The notes: generated from the letters alone by a model not told the origin. A DNA stretch of 64,000 nt from Streptomyces sp. f51 (GCF_037940415.1 NZ_CP149798.1:3837001-3901000), one strand, 5' to 3'. Counted from the stretch's first letter, positions 46,581 to 55,423 are shown. Numbers and translations: made by a program.

Positions 46581-46840
46581 ATCGTCAACGGCAGTTAAAA
46601 ACCGTCGACGATCACGACTCCTGTGAACGGAGGTTGGTTGTACCTGTGAATGACGGAAGGTGAAGCTGAGGGGATCGGTCGATGGATGGGCGTAGTCTTT
46701 TCCCGTCGTGTTCACTTGTGGAACACGAAACGCCGTTGCCATCTCGTTAAGTGGTTACTCCTTGACGCTGAGGTGATCGCCGCGTTGGCTTTCAGCCACC
46801 TGGGTCGCAATGCTGCAACCTCGCCCGGAAGGCACCTGAT
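46581..46840. promoter_or_regulatory. Divergent control region with two inverted repeats
   Basis: A perfect 7-bp inverted repeat CGTGTTC-ACTTGTG-GAACACG at 46706-46726 lies between the PA14/FnIII gene and the sugar-binding lipoprotein gene, the position expected of an operator serving either. ATCGTCAACGG/CCGTCGACGAT (one mismatch) at 46581-46612 lies closer to the minus gene. TTGACG at 46762-46767 is a possible -35 for the plus gene; its -10 is weak. Confidence 0.45.
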
Positions 46841-47962
46841 GTGAAGACTCGTAACACCGGCCTCCGCCGTACCGCCATAGCCGTGGCCTCCTCCGCCATG
46901 GCCGTCACCGTCTCCGGCTGCGGCCTGGGCATCGGGGGGAGCGGTACCTCGGCCAGCCCCACGAAGGGTGATGACATCAAGGTCGGGCTGCTCCTTCCGG
47001 AGAAGCAGAACACCCGTTACGACAAGTTCGACTACCCGATCATCAGGGATCAGGTTCTGAAGCTCACCGAGAAGAAGGGTGACGTCGTCTATCTGAACGC
47101 TGAGCAGAACGCTGCCAAGCAGCTCCGCCAGATGCAGCAGATGATCGACGAGAAGGTCGACGTCATCCTCGTCGACGCGGTGGACTCGGTGACGATCGCC
47201 AAGGGTGTGCGCAAGGCGAAGGAGGCCGGTATCCCGGTCATCGCCTACGACCGCCTCGCCCAGGGTCCGATCGACGCGTACATCTCCTTCGACAACGAGC
47301 TGGTCGGCGAGACCCAGGGCAAGGCCCTGGTCGGCGCGCTGGGTGCCGGCTCGGCCTCGAAGAAGATCGTCATGATGAACGGCTCGCTGACCGACCCCAA
47401 CGCCGCGCAGTTCAAGGCGGGCGCCAAGTCGGAGCTCCAGGACAAGGTGATCGTCGCCGCCCAGTACGACACCAAGGACTGGGACCCGGCCAACGCCAAG
47501 GTCAACATGGAGAAGTCCATCCAGGCCATCGGGCTGAGCAACATCGCCGGTGTCTACGCCGCCAACGACGGCATCGCGGGCGCGGTCATCGACGCCTTCA
47601 AGGCCGCCGGCGTCAGCAAGATCCCGCCGGTCACGGGCCAGGACTCCGAGCTCGTCGCCGTGCAGCGGATCATCAAGGGCGACCAGTTCATGAGCGTGTA
47701 CAAGTCGTACCCGGAGGAGGCCAACGCCGCCGCCGAGATGGCGGTCGCCCGCGTCCAGGGCCGCTCGATCGAGTTCGACGCGCTCACCCGCGACAAGGTC
47801 GACAGCCCCACGAACAAGGGCATCCCGTCCCAGCTCGTGCCCGTTGTCGCCCTCACCAAGGACAACATCGAGAACACGGTGGTCCAGGACGGCATCTACC
47901 CCGTCAGCAAGATCTGCGTGGCGCCCTACAAGTCGCTCTGCAACTCGCTCGGCATCAAGTAG
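46841..47962 (+). CDS. Sugar-type ABC transporter substrate-binding lipoprotein (orphan)
   Basis: 373 residues, periplasmic-binding-protein type I fold of the xylose/ribose (XylF/ChvE) kind. Lipobox VSGC (Cys about 27), then IKVGLLLPEKQNTRYDKFDYP, DVILVDAVDSVTIAKGVRKA, AGIPVIAYDRLAQG, GVYAANDGIAGAVIDAFKAAG, PVTGQDSELVAVQRIIKGDQFMSVYK. Binds a monosaccharide outside the cell. No permease or ATPase gene is adjacent, so it must serve a transporter encoded elsewhere or be a sensor component. GTG start with GGAAGG nine bases upstream. Confidence 0.9.
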   Translation: MKTRNTGLRRTAIAVASSAMAVTVSGCGLGIGGSGTSASPTKGDDIKVGLLLPEKQNTRYDKFDYPIIRDQVLKLTEKKGDVVYLNAEQNAAKQLRQMQQMIDEKVDVILVDAVDSVTIAKGVRKAKEAGIPVIAYDRLAQGPIDAYISFDNELVGETQGKALVGALGAGSASKKIVMMNGSLTDPNAAQFKAGAKSELQDKVIVAAQYDTKDWDPANAKVNMEKSIQAIGLSNIAGVYAANDGIAGAVIDAFKAAGVSKIPPVTGQDSELVAVQRIIKGDQFMSVYKSYPEEANAAAEMAVARVQGRSIEFDALTRDKVDSPTNKGIPSQLVPVVALTKDNIENTVVQDGIYPVSKICVAPYKSLCNSLGIK

Positions 47963-48836
47963 GACGTTCCGCCCCCGTCCCGTTCCGGGGCGGCGGGCCG
48001 AAGAAGACACGGTTCCGGCCCCGGTCGGGGGTGTGCGCCACGGGCGCCCGTCCCCGACCGGGGCCGTTCCGTTGCCGATCCACCCTCAAGGGCCCCACGC
48101 GCCTCAGAGGCCCCACAGGGCCCCTCGACGACCCGGAACCCACGGCTCCCCGCACCGGGCGTCCACCGGGCTCCCCGCGCCGCCCTCGGCGTCCTCGGTG
48201 TTCTCGGCGTCCGCGGTGTCCTCGGTGTCTTCGCGTGCCTTCGCCCGGGCGCCGCGTCCACGCCGGCGCCCCGGGGGCGGAGGGCGCGGGATGTTATACC
48301 GCCGCGGACGGCGTCGGCGCGGCGGCGCGGGCGCACCGTCGATTTCCGGCCGTCGCGCCGGGTGCCCCTGAGGGTTCGTCGATCGTCCGGCCGAGGGGTG
48401 ACGCCGGCCGCCGGCCCGCCGATGCCGCTCACGCGATCTGCGGGTCCTGTGAACTTTCCGTCACCGCCCCCTCCTTCGCGGTTTCCGCCCGCGGGCCGAA
48501 GGATCGGCCGGTGCCCCCGGCGGAGCAGTGCGCGGCCACCGCAAGTCCCTTGGAGAAGAACCGAGTTGTGCTTCCCCGGCCGGGTCGGGGAGGGCGCCGG
48601 CGCAGTGCTCGGAAGGTGTTCCGCGGGCCGTCCCGGCGTCAGGACGGCGGCCCTTCAGCTTGTTGCAAGAGGCGCCGCGGAGGTCAGGATCTATGGGGAC
48701 GAGCGGGGGCGAACGGACGTCCTGCGGCGACGCAGCCTTGTTGCGATGCCGGACGCGTCCGCGCATAGTTGCGCTGCGGAGGACGCCCTGACGCGGGGCT
48801 CACGCCAGGGGTTGGAGCTGGAGCCAGGGGTGGGAG
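47963..48836. other. Long intergenic region: terminator, short repeats, no recognised gene
   Basis: 874 bp. A terminator hairpin with 15-bp stem (CGGCCCCGGTCGGGG / CCCCGACCGGGGCCG, 48016-48030 and 48052-48066) follows the lipoprotein gene. 48185-48235 has CCTCGGTGT/CCTCGGCGT-type 9-12 bp repeats. From about 48400 to 48830 base composition is ordinary, with several short frames lacking family resemblance. An undetected RNA or small gene is possible. Confidence 0.5.
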
Positions 48837-49907
48837 ATGGCCGGGCACGGGACGGACAGGCATCCGCACGGCGCTGACCGGCTGTGCGACGCGGGCGACC
48901 GGGTGTACTCCCGGGCCGTGCGGCGGGGCCGGGTGCCCCGCGAGGACGCCGAGCCGGTGCCCTGCCTGCTGGAACTGGCGCTGCTGCACCCCGATCCGGA
49001 CGACATGGGCTGGCTGGTGCCCACCTCGCCGCAGGAGGTCATGACCCGGCTCCTGCGCGGGGTGTACGAGGAGGTCAGCGCGAGCCAGGCCCGGGTGGGC
49101 GACGCGGTGTCGGCCTTCGAGTGGTACGCGGGGCTCGGCGGCCGGGTCCGTGCGCCGGCCGAGGGCGTGGCGATCCGTGTCCTCGACGGACTGCCGCGGA
49201 TCCACGCGGCCATGGACAAGGCGACCGAGGAGTGCACCCGCGAGGTCCTCACCGTGCAGCCGGGCGGCATCCGGCGCGAGGACGAACTCGTCGAGGGCCT
49301 GCACCGGGCGCTGGAGATGCGCCGGCGCGGGGTGCGCATGCGCGATCTGTACACCCACGTGGCCCGGCACGGCCAAGGCCTCCTGAACTACATGGAGTTG
49401 ATGGGCGACGCGGCCGAGGCCCGTACCCTCGACGAGGTCGTGGAGCGGCTCATCCTCTTCGACCGCACGGTCGCCTTCATCCCCGCCAACGCGGACCGCA
49501 CGATCGCGCTCGAACTGCGCCACCCCGCGCTGGTGGACTATCTGGTGACGGTCTTCGAGCGGCTCTGGCGCCTCGGGATCCCGCTGACCTCACCCATGCC
49601 CGAGACGGGCATCGAGGGCATCACCCACCGGGAGCGGTCCATCGCGGCGCTGCTGGCCGAGGGTCATCAGGACGCGGTGGTCGCGGAGCGTCTCGGCATC
49701 AGCGTGCGGACGTGCCGGGCGCACATCGCCCGGCTGTCGGAGACACTGGGCGCTGCGAGCCGGACCCAGCTCGGCGTACGGATCGCCCAGGCGGGCCTCG
49801 ACGGACCGCAGCGTTCTCCGGGGCCCGTTCCCGGGTCCGGCGCCGTCGCCGAGGCCGCGCCCGCGGCCCCCGCCGTCCCGGATCGCGGATCGGCGGCGGG
49901 CCGCTGA
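48837..49907 (+). CDS. HTH regulator with N-terminal TrmB-like sensor region (paralogue 1)
   Basis: 356 residues. The N-terminal ~240 residues (LCDAGDRVYSRAVRRGRV, ELALLHPDPDDMGWLVP, RTLDEVVERLILFDRTVAFIPANADRTIALELRHP) resemble the effector/PLD-like part of TrmB-type regulators. A LuxR-type HTH follows at about 260-320 (ITHRERSIAALLAEGHQDAVVAERLGISVRTCRAHIARL). The 35-residue tail is Pro/Ala-rich. GGGGTGGGAG precedes the ATG. Close relative of the convergent gene at 49997-50989. Probably part of the DSGW-peptide locus; ligand unknown. Confidence 0.85.
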   Translation: MAGHGTDRHPHGADRLCDAGDRVYSRAVRRGRVPREDAEPVPCLLELALLHPDPDDMGWLVPTSPQEVMTRLLRGVYEEVSASQARVGDAVSAFEWYAGLGGRVRAPAEGVAIRVLDGLPRIHAAMDKATEECTREVLTVQPGGIRREDELVEGLHRALEMRRRGVRMRDLYTHVARHGQGLLNYMELMGDAAEARTLDEVVERLILFDRTVAFIPANADRTIALELRHPALVDYLVTVFERLWRLGIPLTSPMPETGIEGITHRERSIAALLAEGHQDAVVAERLGISVRTCRAHIARLSETLGAASRTQLGVRIAQAGLDGPQRSPGPVPGSGAVAEAAPAAPAVPDRGSAAGR

Positions 49908-49996
49908 CGGCGGTGGCCCGGCCGGGTCGTCCGGGGCGGGGCCGCGGTGGCGGGGCCCGGCGGGCGCCGGGTCGCGCGAGGTGCCGCCGGCCGGGG

Positions 49997-50989
49997 TCAC
50001 TCCCCTCCCTCTGCCTGGTCCAGGAGCCCCGACTGCGCTATCAGGAAGCCGAGTTGAGCCCGGCTCCCGCTGCCGAGCGCGGAGGCCAGCTTGGCGATGT
50101 GGGCGCGGCAGGTGCGGACGTTCATGCCCAGGCGGCGGGCTATGGCCTCGTCCACATGCCCCTCGATGAGCAGCTTGGCGATGGAACGCTGCACGCCCGT
50201 GATGCCGTTGGGGCCCACGTCGTTCGGGACGTCCTCGGTGAGCGGGACCGCGCGCTGCCAGAGCTGCTCGAAGACCTTGCTCAGATACAGCACCAGTCCG
50301 GGGTGGCGGAGTTCGAGGGCCACCCGCCGGTCGTCGCTGGCCGGTATGAAGGCCACGGTCCGGTCGAAGACGATCAGCCGCTCGATGAGTTCCTCCAGCG
50401 TGCGGACCTGGATCCGGCCGCCGGATATGCGCTCCACGTAGGCGAGCGTCCCCTGGCTGTGCCGCGCGGTGTGCTGGTACAGCGTCCGGATGCGCACCCC
50501 CCGGTCGGTGAGCGGCCGGTCGCGCTCCAGGGCCTGCATCAGGGCGTCGGCGGGCCGGCCGCCGCCCGGCTGGATCGTCAGCATCTCCGTCTGGCACTCG
50601 GCGGTGGCCGAATTGAGTGCCGCGTTGATCCGGTCGAATCCCTCGAGGACCGTGATCGCGTGGATGCTCGCGGTGCTCTGCGTGCTGATCGCGATGAACG
50701 GGTCGAAGGAGTCGGTCAGTTCGATCGCGAGCCGCCGGCGTTCCTGGATCTCCCGTTCCAGGGGCTGGAGGCGTTGGGCGAGCGCGACGGACGGCGGAAC
50801 GGGACGCAGCCACTTCTCGTCGTCGGGATCGGGATGAAGCAGCGCGAACTCCAAGAGGCAAGGGGCCGTTTCCACTTCGACCCGAGTGATGCGGCCGGAG
50901 TGCAACGCACTGGCGTAAAGGCGTGTTCCTTCGTCACACAACGTGGTGACAGCGTGGGGATGTGTCGGTTGTGAGTTCTTTGTGGGCAA
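49997..50989 (-). CDS. HTH regulator with N-terminal TrmB-like sensor region (paralogue 2)
   Basis: 330 residues, same architecture as the 48837 protein: LCDEGTRLYASALHSGRI, CLLEFALLHPDPDDEKWLRP, LIERLIVFDRTVAFIPASDDRRVALELRHPG, and the HTH ITGVQRSIAKLLIEGHVDEAIARRLGMNVRTCRAHIAKL. The best start is TTG at 50989 (GGTGGAG just upstream), a rare codon. It is divergent from the DSGW-peptide operon, with a 130-bp shared control region, so it is the likely direct regulator of that operon. Confidence 0.85.
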   Translation of the reverse strand: MPTKNSQPTHPHAVTTLCDEGTRLYASALHSGRITRVEVETAPCLLEFALLHPDPDDEKWLRPVPPSVALAQRLQPLEREIQERRRLAIELTDSFDPFIAISTQSTASIHAITVLEGFDRINAALNSATAECQTEMLTIQPGGGRPADALMQALERDRPLTDRGVRIRTLYQHTARHSQGTLAYVERISGGRIQVRTLEELIERLIVFDRTVAFIPASDDRRVALELRHPGLVLYLSKVFEQLWQRAVPLTEDVPNDVGPNGITGVQRSIAKLLIEGHVDEAIARRLGMNVRTCRAHIAKLASALGSGSRAQLGFLIAQSGLLDQAEGGE

Positions 50990-51120
50990 ATCTCCACCCC
51001 CCAGGGTCCTGAACGTGCAGGAACATGATGCATCGCTGCTGTGGCATTGACGTGCCTGAATGAGCCATCGTCTTGTGACGACGGGGGAGAAGATTCCATC
51101 AAGTGAGGACGAAGCCGACT
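50990..51120. promoter_or_regulatory. Divergent control region of regulator and DSGW-peptide operon
   Basis: Contains an inverted repeat CCTG-AACGTG-CAGG (51008-51021). TTGACG (51047-51052), with TCTTGT 18 bp further, is a weak promoter candidate toward the peptide gene. Binding by the adjacent HTH protein is an inference from layout. Confidence 0.4.
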
Positions 51121-51468
51121 ATGCGAGCGAGATTGCTTGGTTCAGTGCTTGCCGCAGTCTTCTCTGTCGCTGTGGCGTCCGGCTCCCTGGGGGCCTCGGG
51201 TCTTGATGCCGGGGGTGCCCGGACCTGGGCCGTTCCGGACAGCGGTTGGACCAGCGTGAAGGCGACCGTGGCGGACAGCGGCTGGACCGCTGCCGAGGCG
51301 GTCCCGGGGGACAGCGGCTGGACCGACATCGAGGCCGCGGCGCTTCCGGGCGACAGTGGCTGGAACAGCGTGAAGGCGACCGTGGCGGACAGCGGCTGGA
51401 ACGGCGCCGAGGCCACGACTCTGTCGGACAGCGGCTGGACGATCGTCTCCGCGAGCGCAGAAGCATGA
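51121..51468 (+). CDS. Secreted repeat peptide with six DSGW motifs
   Basis: 115 residues. Signal peptide (RARLLGSVLAAVFSVAVASGS), short spacer, then from residue 40 six 12-14 residue units, each beginning DSGW(T/N). Units 1-3 and 4-6 form two 38-residue blocks (51238-51351 and 51352-51465) that are tandem copies: DSGWTSVKATVADSGWTAAEA against DSGWNSVKATVADSGWNGAEA. No cysteine. The stop overlaps the next ATG (ATGA). A GTG at 51103 is an equally possible start. Not recognised; could be a surface peptide or the precursor of modified short peptides. Confidence 0.8.
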   Translation: MRARLLGSVLAAVFSVAVASGSLGASGLDAGGARTWAVPDSGWTSVKATVADSGWTAAEAVPGDSGWTDIEAAALPGDSGWNSVKATVADSGWNGAEATTLSDSGWTIVSASAEA

Positions 51469-51800
51469 GCATTCCTCCCGACGACCGCTCCTTCCGCCGC
51501 GAGATGGCGACGGCCTACCGGTCCGGCTGGCACTTCATCGACCTGGTCACCGCCATCCCCTACAGCGGTGACTCGCTGATGGTGACCGTCTTCGGAGAGC
51601 CCGTCGTCGTCACCCGCGACGACGACGAGGACGTACGGGCGTACCGGTGTCTGCGGCGGCCTCGGGGGGCGCCGCAGCCCGTCCGGTGCGCCATCCGCTA
51701 CGGCATGATCTTCGTGAACCTCGACCAGCGCGACCACCAGCTCACCGGACCCGATGTCCCGGACGTCGAGACCATCGCAGCCACCCCCCGCAGTGCCTGA
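51465..51800 (+). CDS. Rieske-like small protein lacking cluster ligands
   Basis: 111 residues. RSGWHFIDLVTAIPYSGDSL, MVTVFGEPVVVTRDDDEDVRAYRCL, RRPRGAPQP and RYGMIFVNLDQ follow the Rieske domain of ring-hydroxylating oxygenase alpha subunits (VxxxGxPVVVxRDxDGxVRAxxNxCxHRGA ... GLIFVNLD). The CxH and CxxH ligands are missing: the CxHRGA region reads CLRRPRGA, and about 35 residues holding the second pair are deleted. It therefore should not bind [2Fe-2S]. Translationally coupled to the DSGW peptide, so probably binds or processes it. Cytoplasmic. Assignment is by eye. Confidence 0.65.
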   Translation: MSIPPDDRSFRREMATAYRSGWHFIDLVTAIPYSGDSLMVTVFGEPVVVTRDDDEDVRAYRCLRRPRGAPQPVRCAIRYGMIFVNLDQRDHQLTGPDVPDVETIAATPRSA

Positions 51801-51844
51801 CGCGATTCCCCCGTCGTAGTAGATCGCGCAGGTACTTCCCCCCG

Positions 51845-51883
51845 CAGCGGCGTCACCGTGACCTGAACACGGTGACGCCGCTG
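51845..51883. terminator. Bidirectional terminator
   Basis: Perfect 16-bp stem (CAGCGGCGTCACCGTG / CACGGTGACGCCGCTG) with a 7-base loop, between the Rieske-like gene and the convergent flavin-type oxidase gene. Confidence 0.92.
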
Positions 51884-51961
51884 TAGTTTCCGGGGGCGTG
51901 AGCGGGTTTCGGCCCGTTCCCGCGGGGGCCGCGACCGGCCGCCGGATCTTGGTCCGCGGCC

Positions 51962-52375
51962 TCATCCGCGGCCCATCGCCGCCGTGAGCTCGATCTCGAT
52001 GGCCACACGCGACGGGTTCGGCGACGGCGTGCGCTCGTAGCGCTCCGCGTAGCGCCGCACCGCCTCCGCGACGCGCGCCGGGTCCGTGGAGACCCGTGCC
52101 CGCCCCTCCAGCGTGGCCCAGCGCGCTCCGTCCACCTGGCACACCGCCACACGCGCCCCGTCCGGCCCGGCCGCCAGGACGTGGGCGACCTTCCGGCTGG
52201 ACTTGTTCGTGATCACCCGAGCGAGACCGGCCTCGGGGTCGTATGTAACTCCGACCGGTACGACATGGGGGCTGCCGTCGGATCTGAGGGTGGTCAGCGT
52301 GCACAGACGGCGCTCGCGCCAGAAGCTCAGATAGGCGGCGTCGGGCCGCCGCGGGTCCACCGCATGGGAAGCCAT
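51962..52375 (-). CDS. PPOX-type split-barrel flavin/F420-binding protein
   Basis: 137 residues, pyridoxamine-5'-phosphate-oxidase-like split barrel. Typical start [36 protein letters not shown], middle [19 protein letters not shown] (phosphate-binding Lys/Arg region) and [15 protein letters not shown]. In actinobacteria such small members often use coenzyme F420 or bind heme or biliverdin; the sequence alone does not decide. Divergent from clpB, with the HAIR site about 50 bp before its start, so HspR may affect it too. Confidence 0.85.
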   Translation of the reverse strand: MASHAVDPRRPDAAYLSFWRERRLCTLTTLRSDGSPHVVPVGVTYDPEAGLARVITNKSSRKVAHVLAAGPDGARVAVCQVDGARWATLEGRARVSTDPARVAEAVRRYAERYERTPSPNPSRVAIEIELTAAMGRG

Positions 52376-52423
52376 GAGGCCTGAATCTACGCCTGTGGCT
52401 GTCCATTTTCCGGCTCTTCCAGC

Positions 52424-52456
52424 CTTGAGCGGAATAGACTCAACTTTGTGTACGCT
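52424..52456 (+). promoter_or_regulatory. clpB promoter with HAIR operator
   Basis: CTTGAGC-GGAATAG-ACTCAAC at 52424-52444 matches the HspR HAIR consensus (CTTGAGT-N7-ACTCAAG) at 12 of 14 positions. It overlaps a TTGAGC -35-like element; TACGCT (52451-52456) may be the -10, with a long spacer. clpB is a known HspR target in streptomycetes. Confidence 0.85.
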
Positions 52457-52505
52457 GGATGAGTCAGGGAACGGTCAGGAACGCCAGGAGGAGGAGAACG
52501 CGAAC

Positions 52506-55118
52506 GTGGACGCCGAGCTGACCAACAGGAGCCGGGACGCGATCAACGCGGCCAGCAACCGCGCCGTACGGGAGGGGCACCCGGACCTCACCCCCGCCCA
52601 CCTGCTGCTCGCTCTGCTCGAGGGGCAGGACAACGAGAACATCATCGATCTGCTGGCGGTCGTCGACGCCGACCAGGCCTCGGTCCGCGCCGGCGCCGAG
52701 CGCGTCCTCGCGGGCCTGCCCAGCGTGACCGGCTCCACCGTCGCGCCCCCGCAGCCGAACCGCGAGGCGCTCGCCGTCATCGCGGACGCCGCCGAGCGCG
52801 CCAAGGAGCTGGGCGACGAGTTCATCTCCACCGAACACCTGCTCATCGGGATCGCCGCGAAGGGCGGGGGGATCGCCGACGTACTCTCCCAGCAGGGAGC
52901 GAGCGCGAAGAAGCTGCTCGACGCGTTCCAGAAGACCAGGGGAGGGCGCCGGGTGACGACCGCGGATCCCGAGGGCCAGTACAAGGCGCTCGAAAAGTTC
53001 GGCACCGACTTCACCGCCGCCGCGCGTGAGGGCAGACTCGACCCCGTCATCGGCCGGGACCACGAGATCCGCCGGGTGGTGCAGGTCCTGTCCCGCCGCA
53101 CGAAGAACAACCCCGTGCTCATCGGGGAGCCCGGCGTCGGCAAGACCGCCGTCGTCGAGGGCCTCGCCCAGCGGATCGTGAAGGGCGACGTCCCCGAGTC
53201 CCTGAAGAACAAGCGGCTCGTCTCGCTCGACCTCGGCGCGATGGTCGCCGGAGCGAAGTACCGCGGCGAGTTCGAGGAACGCCTGAAGACCGTGCTCGCG
53301 GAGATCAAGGACTCCGACGGGCAGATCATCACCTTCATCGACGAGCTGCACACCGTCGTGGGCGCCGGCGCGGGCGGCGACTCCGCCATGGACGCCGGCA
53401 ACATGCTCAAGCCCATGCTGGCCCGCGGCGAGCTGCGCATGGTCGGCGCCACCACCCTCGACGAGTACCGCGAGCGGATCGAGAAGGACCCGGCGCTGGA
53501 GCGGCGCTTCCAGCAGGTGCTGGTCGCCGAGCCGACCGTCGAGGACACCATCGCCATCCTGCGCGGACTCAAGGGGCGCTACGAAGCCCACCACAAGGTC
53601 CAGATCGCCGACTCGGCGCTGGTCGCCGCCGCGAGCCTGTCCGACCGCTACATCACCTCCCGCTTCCTCCCCGACAAGGCCATCGACCTCGTGGACGAGG
53701 CGGCCTCGCGGCTCCGCATGGAGATCGACTCCTCGCCGGTCGAGATCGACGAACTCCAGCGGGTCGTGGACCGGCTGAAGATGGAGGAGCTGGCGATCGG
53801 CAAGGAGACGGACGCCGCCAGCAGGGAGCGTCTGGAGCGGCTGCGCCGCGACCTCGCCGACAAGGAGGAGGAGCTGCGCGGGCTCAACGCCCGCTGGGAG
53901 AAGGAGAAGCAGTCCCTCAACCGGGTCGGCGAGCTGAAGGAGAAGCTCGACGAACTGCGCGGCCAGGCCGAACGCGCCCAGCGCGACGGCGACTTCGACA
54001 CCGCCTCCAAGCTGCTGTACGGCGAGATCCCCACGCTGGAGCGGGACTTGGAGGAAGCCTCGCAGGCCGAGGAGGAGGTCTCCAAGGACACGATGGTGAA
54101 GGAGGAGGTCGGTCCCGACGACATCGCGGACGTCGTCGGCGCCTGGACCGGCATCCCCGCCGGCCGCCTCCTGGAGGGCGAGACGCAGAAGCTGCTGCGC
54201 ATGGAGGCGGAGCTGGGCCGTCGGCTGATCGGCCAGGCCGAGGCCGTGGGAGCGGTGTCCGACGCCGTGCGGCGCACCCGCGCCGGGATCGCCGACCCCG
54301 ACCGGCCCACCGGTTCCTTCCTCTTCCTCGGCCCCACGGGCGTCGGCAAGACCGAACTCGCCAAGGCCCTGGCCGACTTCCTCTTCGACGACGAGCGGGC
54401 CATGGTCCGCATCGACATGTCGGAGTACGGCGAGAAGCACAGCGTGGCCCGGCTGGTCGGCGCGCCGCCCGGGTACATCGGCTACGAGGAGGGCGGCCAG
54501 CTCACCGAGGCCGTGCGCCGCCGCCCGTACAGCGTGATCCTGCTCGACGAGGTGGAGAAGGCGCACCCCGAGGTCTTCGACATCCTGCTCCAGGTGCTGG
54601 ACGACGGGCGGCTGACGGACGGTCAGGGCCGTACGGTCGACTTCCGCAACACCATCCTGATCCTCACCTCGAACCTCGGCAGCCAGTTCCTGGGCGGGCA
54701 GAGCCTCGCCGATCCGTCGGCCTCCGACGAGGAGCGCAAGCGGCAGGTCCTGGAGGTCGTCCGCGCCTCCTTCAAACCGGAGTTCCTGAACCGGCTGGAC
54801 GATCTCGTGGTCTTCTCCGCCCTCGACCAGGAGGAACTGGAGCGCATCGCCAGGCTCCAGATCGACTCCCTGGCGCGGCGGCTCGCCGAGCGCCGGCTCA
54901 CCCTGGAGGTCACCGACGCGGCCCTGGCCTGGCTCGCGGAGGAGGGCAACGATCCGGCGTACGGGGCACGCCCGCTGCGGCGCCTCGTCCAGACCGCCAT
55001 CGGCGACCGGCTGGCCAAGGAGATCCTGGCCGGCGAGGTCAAGGACGGCGACACGGTCCGGGTGGACGCCTTCGGCGACGGCCTGATCGTGGGCCCGGCC
55101 ACGGGCAAGACCCTGTAA
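52506..55118 (+). CDS. clpB: Disaggregase ClpB (Hsp100)
   Basis: 870 residues, hexameric AAA+ disaggregase working with DnaK. Clp N-domain (about 1-150), first AAA+ module with GEPGVGKTA and ITFIDELH, coiled-coil M domain (about 400-530, rich in Arg/Glu: [20 protein letters not shown]), second AAA+ with [24 protein letters not shown] and ILTSNLG, then the small D2 domain. The M domain distinguishes it from ClpA and ClpC. GTG start after AGGAGGAGG. HAIR site upstream. Confidence 0.97.
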   Translation: MDAELTNRSRDAINAASNRAVREGHPDLTPAHLLLALLEGQDNENIIDLLAVVDADQASVRAGAERVLAGLPSVTGSTVAPPQPNREALAVIADAAERAKELGDEFISTEHLLIGIAAKGGGIADVLSQQGASAKKLLDAFQKTRGGRRVTTADPEGQYKALEKFGTDFTAAAREGRLDPVIGRDHEIRRVVQVLSRRTKNNPVLIGEPGVGKTAVVEGLAQRIVKGDVPESLKNKRLVSLDLGAMVAGAKYRGEFEERLKTVLAEIKDSDGQIITFIDELHTVVGAGAGGDSAMDAGNMLKPMLARGELRMVGATTLDEYRERIEKDPALERRFQQVLVAEPTVEDTIAILRGLKGRYEAHHKVQIADSALVAAASLSDRYITSRFLPDKAIDLVDEAASRLRMEIDSSPVEIDELQRVVDRLKMEELAIGKETDAASRERLERLRRDLADKEEELRGLNARWEKEKQSLNRVGELKEKLDELRGQAERAQRDGDFDTASKLLYGEIPTLERDLEEASQAEEEVSKDTMVKEEVGPDDIADVVGAWTGIPAGRLLEGETQKLLRMEAELGRRLIGQAEAVGAVSDAVRRTRAGIADPDRPTGSFLFLGPTGVGKTELAKALADFLFDDERAMVRIDMSEYGEKHSVARLVGAPPGYIGYEEGGQLTEAVRRRPYSVILLDEVEKAHPEVFDILLQVLDDGRLTDGQGRTVDFRNTILILTSNLGSQFLGGQSLADPSASDEERKRQVLEVVRASFKPEFLNRLDDLVVFSALDQEELERIARLQIDSLARRLAERRLTLEVTDAALAWLAEEGNDPAYGARPLRRLVQTAIGDRLAKEILAGEVKDGDTVRVDAFGDGLIVGPATGKTL

Positions 55119-55260
55119 CCGGCACCACGGGCCGACAGCGGCACCGGGAGCCGACGGAGGCACCGGCGCCGGCAGAGGCACCGGCCACCGGCACCGGGAG
55201 CCGGCAGGGGCACCGGGAGCCGGAAGGGGCCGGGCACAGGCACCTGCGAGGGAGGGCCCT
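55119..55260. repeat. Short GGCACCGG/GAGCCGG repeats
   Basis: Between the clpB stop and its terminator, 8-18 bp units (GGCACCGGGAGCCGG and variants) recur about seven times. Non-coding as far as can be seen. Confidence 0.65.
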
Positions 55261-55295
55261 GGGAGGGCCCGCGGCACACCGCCGCGGGCCCTCCC
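55261..55295 (+). terminator. Terminator of clpB
   Basis: Perfect 15-bp stem (GGGAGGGCCCGCGGC / GCCGCGGGCCCTCCC) with a 5-base loop. Confidence 0.88.
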
Positions 55296-55423
55296 TCGTG
55301 CCGCTCCGAGGCCCGGGAGTGACCGGATCTTGTCAGCCCCCGGCGGACAGGGCCCGCCAGAGGTTGCCACTCCCCGCCCGTCATGAGAGAGGATGGCGGT
55401 ATCCGTACGAAGGGAAATACACG

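Noticed and set aside
47926..48432. 168-codon minus-strand frame with a TPRTPRTPR run
   Set aside because: Low-complexity product of CCTCGGTGT-type repeats, overlapping the terminator and the end of the lipoprotein gene; no domain.
51465..51800. Functional Rieske [2Fe-2S] protein
   Set aside because: Flanking strands match, but the CxH and CxxH ligands are absent, so iron-sulfur binding is not supported.
52464..55370. 968-codon open frame on the minus strand across clpB, and similar long antisense frames (20445-22805, 23929-26361, 36650-39172, 42181-44394)
   Set aside because: Shadows of real genes caused by high-GC third positions: Arg/Gly/Ala/Asp-rich translations without domains, ribosome sites or sensible starts, opposite unmistakable genes.
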